A DNA stretch of 64,000 nucleotides from Lineus longissimus (lineage: Eukaryota; Nemertea; Pilidiophora; Heteronemertea; Lineidae). The notes below the pieces were generated by a model. The model was given only the letters and a program-made list of their open reading frames with translations, ran no database searches and was not told where the DNA came from. The translations under genes were made by a program, and so were the position numbers. Below are positions 22,665 to 34,600 of the stretch, in pieces; within the stretch, counting starts at the first letter, position 1; each line of letters starts with the position of its first letter. The DNA lies in assembly GCF_910592395.1 (NCBI RefSeq), contig NC_088319.1, positions 9,488,001 through 9,552,000 on the forward strand, given 5' to 3'.

Positions 22665-25600
22665 GTAAGTTCCTTTTCTCTACTCTCTTGTATAAGTCCC
22701 GATATGTCGTAATGTACCGGTAGTTTGCATTAGAGGTGATAGTTTCATTTTTGAGCCGAAGACAGTTTTCGTTTCAGATGAGATCGCGTAGGTCTAAAAC
22801 GACGACCACAACATAATGGCAGCCACCTTGTCAGAAATATTTTTGCTTCCAGTTTCTGAAGAGTAAGTTCCTTTTCTCTACTCTCTTGTAATAATTTCCA
22901 GATACTGTATTGACCCTTATAGATACCAAAAAGCGGCCATTTTCTGACCACCAGGAAAAATGGAAAAATCGTTTGTTGTCATTCAAGAGAAGACGAAATA
23001 AATAGACACCCTGCGAAAATAAATTTCGGCCATTTTACGACCCTTTTCACAGGAAACGATTGTTTACCAAATACCATAGCATAAAAGTAAAAATATACAA
23101 GCTTATTCAAGCAATTTATTTCAAGTTGTCCATGCCTTTCAATGTTCATGATATTTTGAATGCTTTTGTTAATGATTTGATTCAAAACATGACTTTTATG
23201 TCATGGTAAACTTACGCTGCCTGTGACTGTGTCTGTGAGTGTGAAAAGATGGCCGAATTCTTTTTCGCATAGCCTACGATCTATTTTCCTTCAAATGCTT
23301 GCTTGTCATGGTTGTGCATGCTGTGAGTGTGACCGTTTACAGTAATAAAACTAATCTGGATGTCCACTCTGTGTGTATACGACACTTGAGAACTTCGGGC
23401 CCGGATACGACAATGGTACGGTTTGCAGGCCCATTACTGACCAATCGGCTAACACTACAGCAAGACTGATTTGTGTCATTCATGCATCTGCTGACTCTGT
23501 TAGCGGATTTAGACTCAGAGCTATAGTCTTTGGTTAGTTATGCACAAACTGTTCCATCGGCATATCTAGGACCAATGTCACGGACACCAGGGTTTTTTTT
23601 CTGTACCCAGGTAATGAAATGAGGTAGGTCATCCTAAACAGCATCCACCAGGTTTAAAGTAGGGTTGGAATCATCAAAACGAAATTTTGTACCGGTAGTC
23701 ATAAACGAAATAAGTACACCATATCAAACACATTTCTTGACATTTGGGTGGGAGATAAGGGAGTTGTTGTCTAAAATGTTGTGAAATCCAACATGGCTGG
23801 TACATTTGAGACTTGAACAACGCACTAAGCAGGGAATGTGGACTCCTGCTTATTTTCGGTAATGACCATTTGATTTTATTCTGATGACTTTAAACTTGCT
23901 TTTAAACCTGGTGGACGCTAGTGGAGGCTGGCTGCTACGCTATCGGGGACCTACAATGCTTGAAATATACGCAATGTTTTACAAGACCACTCATTTATGA
24001 AGACCTAGGTTTTTGGCCTGAGTTCAGAATACCCCCCCCCCCCCCATCTCACTCGGAGATGATCGGAGATACTCGTGAAACTATTACTAGCAACACGATA
24101 GTAACCCGTCGCCACTACCAAACATTCGGAGATATTCGAGTAACTATTAGCAACCTAAGAAACCATCAGCGACGCCAAAATCCAGAATTATCACATTACA
24201 GATCTTTTCTTGAATCAAAAGCTGTGATCAACGAAGGCCACCCCATTTGCGCAAAGTATTGTTTGGGACAACATATAGACTGAGCATGAAGCGTAGCGAG
24301 TGGGATCTTTAGATCTCCCTTTTATAATCAAATACCAACAACTGCACTTCACTGACACTGTTAGTGTTATGCCATCTTTAAGCAAGACTAAGGAATCGGA
24401 AACATAGCCCTAAGTGGGATCTTTATCTCCCTTTTATAATCGAATATGCCGTCCTCCACCGAGACTGAGGAATCGGTCCGCGATAGCCCGAATGTTATTT
24501 CCGACTACTAGTGCTACCGAAGTGAATATTTTTGCCGGTGATGCCGATGCTGCCCCCCCCCCCCCGTCCTCCACCATGACAGAAGAATCGGATGTTGCCA
24601 GGGTTTGACAACTGCAGGCTAAACGTAGGGGCATATACCTTATCAAACCAGTTTCCCTTAAATGACGTTGGTTGTGTCGGTGGTGTTTGCCTCTAGCTCT
24701 GGCGTAACGGCATACAACTTCCTACTTGTGCCCTTCCCTCTGTCAGTGTTGGAGACTTGACTTTGTAATCTTATTCTTACTACCAGTAAAATCCCCCTGA
24801 TTTAATGTTAGCAGTATAAAATATCGCTATGCAGGGTGAGAATTTTTCAACTATCGGTGTCATTGGCATTGGCGTTGGTATTTCAGGTTATAACTCCATT
24901 GAAGCCTATGCTACAGGAATCTTCCCGTCAGCAGTGACGTCATGTCGTTAATACTTAACCCCCTCCCTCCTGTCGTCGGTCTCTGTGGTACCGGAGACAT
25001 TGACTATTGAACGAATCTTACTATACAGGTTATAGGTAACTTCATTTTGTAACCATTATATGCCCAAAGTTCCCCAAATCTAATGTCAATGTCGTTGTCG
25101 ATGTCAACAATTTAGGCTATCTTCATCATATAATCAACCTGTTTGATTCACACTGATGAAAATCAGTGACAAACAAAAAGATAATGGGTTTTCCCCAACC
25201 AAGGGTATTCCCATGACCCCTGACCTCTCTGAATAGTAATGAGAGTACATGTATTGATTTTTCTCACATAATGATACTTTTAGGGTACAGCAGAACCTCT
25301 CTATTATGGACACCCTCGGGACCAGTTGACAAGTGCTGTTCTTAATAGAGTCTAGAGAGGTGTCCTGATTAGAGAGAACTGTCAAATTGAATGAAAACAA
25401 CCAATTTGGGAGCAAAACTAGTGTCCTTAATAGAGAGGTGCCCGCTAAGGGAGGTTCCACCATATTTTATTAATAGCGTCGTGCCATACTCCTTGCGCAG
25501 TGAAAGTAGTGTGATGAGGCGCCATCCTACTGTTACTGCTTGAATTGGCCGCCATTGGTGGCACTACACAGTGGGGACGGGGTCTGTTTTGTCCCCCCCC

Positions 25601-28600
25601 CCAGAGAAATGTAGTTCTTAAGACGCAGGCCGTTTCCATTTTCATGAATGGGTCCAACCTGTTCCAAATACTATTTACTTTGACGCCCTGGTCTTAGTTT
25701 CCATGTACACTAAGTACAGACATGACAGAGGGATCTTTGGCGATTTTATGAGCCGAGAATCTGTGCCATTTGAAGCGGGTCTCAATCCCCAGTTTGGCCT
25801 CAATATATAACATACCTTCCGTCTGCCACGCGAGGTTGGGCGTAGTCGTGCCGGTGTCAATTATGCTCGTCCAAAGTCTAGGCCATTTATAGCGAAAAAA
25901 TAGCTGAGATGACCCCATGTTTTCACATCAAATAAAGAAACTAGATGTATGGGCGGTTATTTCCGCATAAATAGAGGTTGTCTCAAATAGACATTTTATG
26001 TCGTGTTATGACCCGAATAGACGTTTGGTGGCGCTTTTCAAATAGACATACACTCAAATAGACGTTTGGTGGCGCTCGTATCTCAAATAAACATATTGTC
26101 GTGTTTTCTGATTTTTGTGTATAACTCAAATAGACGTTTGGTGGCGCTTTTCAAATAGACATACACTCAAATAGACGTTTGGTGGCGCTCGTATCTCAAA
26201 TAAACATATTGTCGTGTTTTCTGATTTTTGTGTATAACTCAAATAGACGTTTGGTGGCGCTTTTCAAATAGACATACACTCAAATAGACGTTTGGTGGCG
26301 CTCGTATCTCAAATAAACATATTGTCGTGTTTTCTGATTTTTGTGTATAACTCAAATAGACGTTTGGTGGCGCTTTATTTGAGATACGAGCGCCACCAAA
26401 CGTCTATTTGAGTGTATGTCTATTTGAGATACGACACAATATGTTTATTTCAGGTACGTCTCCGTTAAAACGAGCGCCACCAAACGTCTATTCGAGTCAT
26501 AACACGACATAAAATGTCTATTTGAGACAACCTCTATTTATGCGGAAATAACCGCCCATGCATTTGGCTATCTGCCGGTGGTAATGGCATTCCCAAATCA
26601 TCCTTTTTGAAGGGATTGAGGCCCGTTTGAAGATCGCACACATCATGCCATTTCTTGGTCAATTATTTACCATTTTCAGGATTCAAGTGGTGTCAAAGGT
26701 GGCGCCACCTATCGGTGAACTTATGGTTTAAATGCAATGAAAATGCTGTAGACTTCTTCTCTGGATTCATATGAACCCAGAAATGTATAGATTATGGTGC
26801 CTGTATACTTGTATGATTAGGCCTCAGCAGGAACTGAAAGACTACCTCCTAGAGGTGATACATGGTGCACAGTGGTTGGATTCAGACCGATTGATGTTGG
26901 CACTTCAGGGTAAAACAATTGTAGAATCGAATCGTTTGTTAGTGAAAGATTAAACAACTCTGTTAAACTTTTGACTGTGGGGTGGGTTGAAATAAGGGCA
27001 TTACAGTAGAACCTCTCTATTAAGGACACCCTTGGGACTGACTAGTGCTGTCGTTAATAGAGAGGTGTCCTGATTAGAGAGGTCTAATTGAATGGAAGCA
27101 ACCAATTTGGGACCAAAACTAGTGTCCTTAATAGAGAGGTTGTCCCTAATAGAGAGGTGTCCGCTAAGGTAGGTTCTACTGTACTGTCAAGGATGAAAGA
27201 GATCTAGAGCTGGTCAATTTTTTTTGGCGTGAGTGATTGTTCACGCACGTAAAATTCATTTAGGCGAGCGGCCGCACTCGAGGGCGATCATTCGCGTATC
27301 CCTTCTAGCACTTCTTAGAAGTACAAGGCTCATGATTCATGACTAGGGTCATGATTCTTTCTATGTTGTTTAGATTACATGTGTATTTCATTTAACATAA
27401 GCCACAAGACATCCAGTTATTCAATTTCTAATCAGTGTTTGCCTTTTCATTGTCTTTTAAAAATTTCCCTGCAGGTTTATCAAAGACAAAGATGAGAAAG
27501 TATGTGTGGTATCAATTGTTGGCAAATCCGCCTTGAGCTATTCAAGATGTAAGGCCTCCATGCTCAATCCTATTTTCAACATGGATATGTTTGGGGTTAG
27601 TATGAACTTATCAATGTTTGGAAAGCCTTGGTATTTACCCGTCCTGCTCAGTATTCAAGCAAAGATCACCTAACGATGAGTTGTCGCCAATTTGTCAGCA
27701 ATTTGTCACTAATTCAAGGAATGTCACTATATGCAAGTGATGTCATCCCCTCGAAACTCCCGTTTTGGCTCCCCGTAGGGGAGTCCATACAATACAATGC
27801 TGCAGTGGCCGTCGTCCGTCGTTGTCTGTATCCTGTTTCAAAAACAGTGGCATGTTTCTTAACTGCTAGGGCTATTACTTGAAACTTGGTACACATGATC
27901 CCCTATGTCTGATAACCTCTGATGCCGAAATTCGGTTTGAGCTGATTCTCGACTTGGCCACCAGGGGGGCATTACTGAAAAGGTCAAAAGTGCTATATCT
28001 TGCTTATTATTTTATGACTTTTTTTCGATAATATTTTTTTGGTAGGTACTCCTATTCCTACCGGGGATACAACACATATCTTATGAGTTTTTGATTTGAC
28101 TTACTTTTCATGGTCAAAGAGGTCAAATGGCTGAACTTGGTTGTTTGAGTGTAACAATGGCACCTTTCTTAACCGCTAGCTAACAGATTGAAACTTGGTA
28201 CACATGACCCTCCAGCCAACCTAAGATGAGGTATTTCAGTCCAATGTGATTCTCGACTTGGCCACCAGGCGGCCAAAACTGAAAAGATAAAAAGTACAAT
28301 ATCTTCCATATAGTGACTTGTTTTCAATAATATTCTCATGGTAGGTACTCCAAGCAAGAGTACATCACATGTCATACCGATTTTGATTTCTTATCAAGCA
28401 TGAATTCCTAACAAATCAAATCAAATATCTATCAGTGAGCAGAATGGCCCCTGGCCTTTTCATTCAATTATGCCAGAGGTACCACATTGTGTAGCTAGAT
28501 CTGGGAGTTTTACGGAGATAGCTAGATCAAGTTGTGCCAACGTGTGGCCGAGTAACCAATATGTACAGCATTTACATCCCACAAGTCCGACACCCCACAA

Positions 28601-31600
28601 GTCTGACGTCCCACAAGTCTGACGTCCCACAATCCGACGTCCCAAGTCTGAAGTAGTATCTTATGAACAAAAGTTTAAAAATGTAAGCTGATATGTCTAG
28701 TTCTCTGAATGGTTGAAAAAGTCTTCCAAGACCGAGTTGAATATCATGCGAAAGGAACACATTTTGTTCAGTTTGGTAGTTATCTGAAGAGTGTTGGCAA
28801 GATTTGCGTTATCCGGACATTTTGTCTACAGACGACATGTTCGCATTGTCAGATGATCATCGCCAAGTTCAAGACATCATGTCGAGTATTAGGGCATGGC
28901 TTTTTTACGGGGGTCACCCCTTTGTGTCGCGGGTTTTATACACTCTGGGTCCTATACGTCCCTGTAGGAAGGTTATGATTAATTAAAGGTTGTGTGGGTG
29001 TTATCACAAATCTTGGCAGTTATCTGTTCAAATATTACCGTTCGGATGAAGCCAAGAATGTGTTCTAGAATCGGACATAATGGCAACCACCAAAAAGCAA
29101 AGATGACATTGGATTGTATCCATCAAGATAACATTTTTGGCTCACCGTAGGGACGTCTTTACAATACTGCAGTGTCGGTCATCGTCATCGTCTCTATCTG
29201 GTTTCAAAAACACAGTGGCACGTTTCTTAACCACTAGAGCTATGAACTTGCAACTTTGTACACAGGTCAGGTGACCGATCTGATTCTTGACTTGGTCACC
29301 AGGGGGCCAAAATTGAAAACCTAAAAAGTGTGACATCTCTCTTATAAGTGACTCGTTTTTGATCGAATTTTTATGGTAGGTTTTCCTGGCAAGGATACAT
29401 CACACATTCTATGGGTTTTTGATGTGACCTACTTTTTAAGATCACAGAGGTCAATCGGCATAAATTAGTCATTTGAGTGTAACAGTGGCACGTTTCTTAT
29501 CGGCTAAAGCTAACAACTTAAAACTTGGTTCACATGACCCTCTCGGTCAGATAACCTCTGACAACAAATTTCGGTCCAATATGATTCTCGTCTTGGCCAC
29601 GTACTAGGACTAGGAGTAGGAGCCAAAAATTGAAAAGGTAAAAAGTGCAATATCTCGTTATTAGTGACTTGTTTTCAATACTATTTTTATGGTAGGTACT
29701 CCAAGCATGTCATACCAACTTTGATTTGACCTATATACTATACATGTAGCATGTTTCTTCAAAAGCATGAATTCCTTACCACCAAATATCAATACGGTGA
29801 GCACAGTGGCCCCTGGCCTTTTCATTTATTCTTCTTAATCTCAACCACATTTGATTGTAATATCAGCTCAAGGATGTGAAAAAATTCAAGATTTCTATGG
29901 GCAACTAGCCCATAGAAATCCTAAAAATTTTACCAAAATAAAAATGTTACAAAATAAAAAACAATTTACGACATTGCCTCCTTTACCACTAAAAACTAAG
30001 GACATTACATGAAGAACATTAGTTTCACTTTCAAATAACTCCCAAGGAATGCCTTATTGTCGGACTTATGAGATCTGTCAGACTTGTGGTAATTCGGACT
30101 AATTATGTTACCCTTCTCTGAACCTCGGACTTGTGGGATGTCGATATTTTGGTACATTTTCAAAACCATTTTTCCATTGTCGGACTTATGGGATGTCGGA
30201 CTTGTGGGATGTCAGACTTACGGAGGGTCCAACCAACTTTCACCAGGTGTTACACCAATAGATAGATGGAACGAAATGGGAAATCATAATATTAATCAAA
30301 AAGCACATGAGCCGATATGTACTTTTTTGCACAAGCCTACTTAAGAAATGACGCAGGTTATAGCGTGAGCACGGTCAGGGTCGCAGATGAGGCATTAGTT
30401 CATTAGAGGTGCGTCCAGGCAAAATTGCAGCACACAATGTTGAGAATAAGTCCAGTGCTTTTTTAAAAAACTTTTGAAACTTTCATTACAGAAATGGTCA
30501 TAATGGAGTTATTGCTTTCATTGTTTTGCAGAATACATCACAGGACACCAATGGAAATCGCTCCGAAGATCACAGCCAGTTTCTCATCGAAGGTTACTAC
30601 GACAGTCAGAAGCGTGTGGTCTACCTGCATATGATTTCACCGTACGATACCTTTACTCTAGCAGAACTGTGCAAGAAGGTGGAGAAGGATGTTGAGGACC
30701 AGGTACTGGGCTGGTTTTCTTGATTGTTTTGCCCAAAGGGCCCATTACTTACATCATGTTGCAGTGACCTTTAAAAAGAGACAATTCTAAAGAATTTACG
30801 CAAGTGGCTCTGAATCTGAAATGTTGGTACGATATTCTGGACTGTCTGGTGAGTAACTGGTGCAGGTTTAGATTGCTAGTTGCCCATAGAAATCTTGAGA
30901 TAATCAGACAAGTTTGAAAGATGTTCATATAGTTCAACCTGTGTCAGCCAACTTGTAGCAAAATCATTCATAAAAATGTTCCCCATTTCCAAGTGAAAAT
31001 AACAAATCTAATTTTGTCATAAGATAATATCTTTGATTGAATCTGAGACTTACCACAGCAAATCTCAGTCGATTGATATGAACAGCGTAACAAGTACACC
31101 AAGGCTTTACTTAGTCTTCTTTATTTTGCAGGGTTTTCATAAAGCATGGTATGAACAGGATCACAAGTATGCCAAAGCTTTACTCTTCATCTTCTCTGTA
31201 TCGCACATCATTTTGGTAAGTGAACCATCCATTTGGAATTTGAGCCAATGCAACCTTATATGTGACCCGTCACAGCAAAACCAGGCGCATGTCACTCTGA
31301 GCTTGGCAGGTTGAGATGGACTGTTTGTTCATTTTTCTGTTGTCTGCCTTTTGTGAAATATGAGCACATCAATTTCTTCCATTATCTCCTGGTATCATTC
31401 AGGCTCATATTCTGTGCGACATGCGCCTGGTTTTGCTGTGACGGATCACATATTTGATCAGTTTATATTCCATTGATGTGTCTTCATCTTGACATTCAAG
31501 GCACTGAGATCACTAAGTCCTCCGTTCTGTCAATACCAACTGTTACAATTCACATTTTGGACTTGTTTCAGCAGGATGAAGTCACCGAGAATGCTTTAAA

Positions 31601-34600
31601 TACCAACACTTTGTCCTTGACCTTCCAGAGAATGCGCTACCACGCTATAGTTATGGGCCGTGAAAACCGCAAAAAAGCGGTCGTGCCTCAAATAGACGTC
31701 TTCACATGTTTTTGTGAAAGAGGACGTCGGAGAACGCGGTCGTATAAAAAAACAGACGTTGGGTGGCGCTCGCGCAAACTTCCCTCACATGTTTTTGTGA
31801 AAGAGGACGTCGAAGAACGCGGTCGCATAAAAAAACAGACGTTGGGTGGCGCTCGAGACGGGTCATCCTATTTAGCGACCAGTGGCATCCAACGCGAAAT
31901 GATAGGGTGTATATGGTTAAAAATGTTTTCAAGCTCCTAAAACACTTTCAATAAACAAGATTTAGAAGTTTGGTGGAGTTTGCAAACCTAGTTAGCTCAC
32001 CTCTTAGCAGAGGTGAGCTTATCCCATACCGTGGCATCCGGCGTCCGTCGTCGTCGTCGTCGTCGTCGTCGTCCGTCGTCGTCCGTCGTCCGTTAGCAGG
32101 GCACGTTTCGTAACTGTTAGAGCTATTGAGTTGAAACTTGGTACACATGTACCCTTATGTAATGACACCTTGGAGACCAAGTTTCGGTCCGATTCGTTTC
32201 ATGGTTTGGCCACCAGGGGGCCAAACGTTAAAAGTGAAAATATGCAATATCTCCCTTAATAGTAGTCGGGAAATTTTGAAAAAAATATGGTAAGTACTTC
32301 TAGCAAAGGTGCATCATATATCCTCCGGGTTTTTGATTTGACCTCCTTTTCAAGGTCACAGAGGTCAAATGGTGTAAATTGGCCGTCAGGCCGTAACTAT
32401 GGCACGTTTCTTAACTGCAATGACTATTGATTCCAAATTTCGTACACATTTACCCCTTAGTCAGGTGATCTCAGGGACCGAAGTTTGGTCCAATATGATT
32501 CACCACTTGACCACCAGGGGGCAAAATCCAAAAACCTTAAAAATGTGATTATTCCTTAACTTCTTGCCTGATTGCCACCAATTTGATATCATGGGTACAT
32601 CTAACCACCATACAGTATACGTCACACAGGTTTTTGATTTGACCTTCTTGTCAAGGTCACAGAGGTCAAATGGCGTAAATTGGCCGTCAGGCCTAACTAT
32701 GGCACGTTTCTTAACTTCAATGACTATTGATCACAAATTAAGTACACATGTACCCCTTGGTCAGGTTATCTCAGGTACTGAAGTTTGGTGCGATCTGATT
32801 TGCCGTTTGGCCTCCAGGGAGGGGGTCAAATCCTAAATTCTTCAAAATGCCATTATTCCTAGTAATTACTTGCCCGATTGGCACCAATTTTATATCATAA
32901 GTACATCTAATTCTAACAACCATTCAATGTGTCACCCGGATCTTTTTTGATTTGACCTACTTTTCAAGGTCACAGAGGTCGAATGTACTGTAAATTGGCC
33001 ATTTTGGGGAAATTGTAATTGCTTGGACCTACATCAAACCTAACACTACATGACACAATACCATGCTCTTATTCCATCTTTCCTCCACATGAGGTGAGCA
33101 CAATGGCCCTGGCCATTTCATTTTTGAATAATTATCACCAGAAAACGATCTTAGTATGCGTCCAGCAAAAGTACTGGACGCCATGTTTGTTTTAGCTGCC
33201 GTTCCTTGGGTTTATAGAAAAAGCGGAATCGGGATCTGGCATCAGGTTGGCATACTAAGATCGTTTTCTGGTGATGATTATTCCAAAACTAGGTTTGCAA
33301 ACTCCACCAAACTTCTAAATCTTGTTTATTGAAAGTGTTTTAGGAGCTTGAAAACATTTTTAACCATATACACCCTATTATTTCGCGCTGGACGCCACTG
33401 GTCGCCACTGGACGCCAAATAGGATGACCCGTCTCGAGCACCACCCGTCTATTTTTTTATACGACCGCGTTCTTCGACGTCCTCTTTCACAAAAACATGT
33501 GAGGGAAGTTTGCGCGAGCGCCACCCAACGTCTGTTTTTTTATACGACCGCGTTCTCCGACGTCCTCTTTCACAAAAACATGTGAACGTCTATTCGAGGT
33601 ACGACCGCTTTTTTGCGGTTTTCACGGCCCATATATAGTCACTCTCGGATCTGTCTCTACAAGTGGCCTACCGAATTCCCGGTGCTGGTCATCAGTTACT
33701 CAGTCTCTCCTCCCTACCTCCGCCGAACACAAGGCACCCAATTCAACATGAAACACTGCCACTATATTCTATAAATAATAAGGCAACCTGTCAGAATCAT
33801 CAGAGTGGTTCAATTGGTAACTGACACCCCTTACCTGACCAGTAGGATTATTTTGGGCAATACTACCAATTTGTTGGCTGCCAGTCATCTCCTATTCTAC
33901 ATAAATAGCTTCCATCAACAAATTTCATATAAAAAGAAAAAATTCAAAATCTGACTGAATTTTTACGCTATTCTAAATTTGACCCCGATTTGAGCCAAGT
34001 TAGCCTGTCCTCCCTGCATTGATCCTGTACATCTGGACCGATGTATCAGTAAGGTGATGCCTGGAGCCATGGATCTACACATTGGCGTTTTGCTGTAGAC
34101 TAGATATAGATTTTTCCTTGTTGCTCAGCGAATCGGGGATAGCCCCCATCAACCTCGGTGCCGGATAATGTTACTTGTTATTAAAATACACTGCGTACAT
34201 GATGATAAAAGTAAAACACACACTTCTACCAAGGCTCGAGGCACCACCACTCCATAGACCCGGCGGAATAGAAATGTCTTCAAGTCTCAGTCGTCCATGA
34301 ATTTCCCTATGTCTGTTTGTGTTCGCAATAAACATGGCAAAGCGTTCCATAATCTTGGACCGCAAATTGAAAAGCTGCAGTCCCAATTGGCAGTCCTAGT
34401 GAGATGCACGCTCAGAAAATTCTCTGAGCCAGTCTGTGTGAACCGGGAGGTTAGGTTTGGCTTCAGCAGTCCTTTCGGAGTCATGCACCCTCTTATATAC
34501 AGTCAGATTTTGTACTCAATCCTGGCTTTCACTGGAAGCCGTTGTAGCTCTTTGAGCATTGGTGTTATGTGATCATAATTTCTGTGGCGACAAACTAACA

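Larger units (their letters stand above)
22496..22890 (+). repeat. SMG8: 198-bp tandem duplication containing the SMG8 start exon
   Basis: 22496-22692 and 22694-22890 are almost identical (I see two substitutions, near GCGTAGATCC versus GCGTAGGTCT). Each unit includes a TTTCGTTTCAG acceptor-like site, 5' UTR, the ATG, 47 coding nt and a GTAAGT donor, so each is a complete potential first coding exon. Confidence 0.95.

Noticed and set aside
26771-26953. Possible SMG8 first exon starting MNPEMYRLW
   Set aside because: Donor phase does not match exon 2, whereas the 22618/22816 exon fits exactly and has a strong ATG context.
27267-27283. GCGGCCGCACTCGAG, adjacent NotI and XhoI sites as in a cloning polylinker
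   Set aside because: Flanks do not match known vector context that I recognise and it lies inside otherwise normal intron; probably chance, though a vector-contamination screen would settle it.
31473-31940. 155-codon ORF in SMG8 intron 4
   Set aside because: Lies across a foldback arm with an internal duplication; the peptide is a by-product of the repeat and is mirrored in the other arm.
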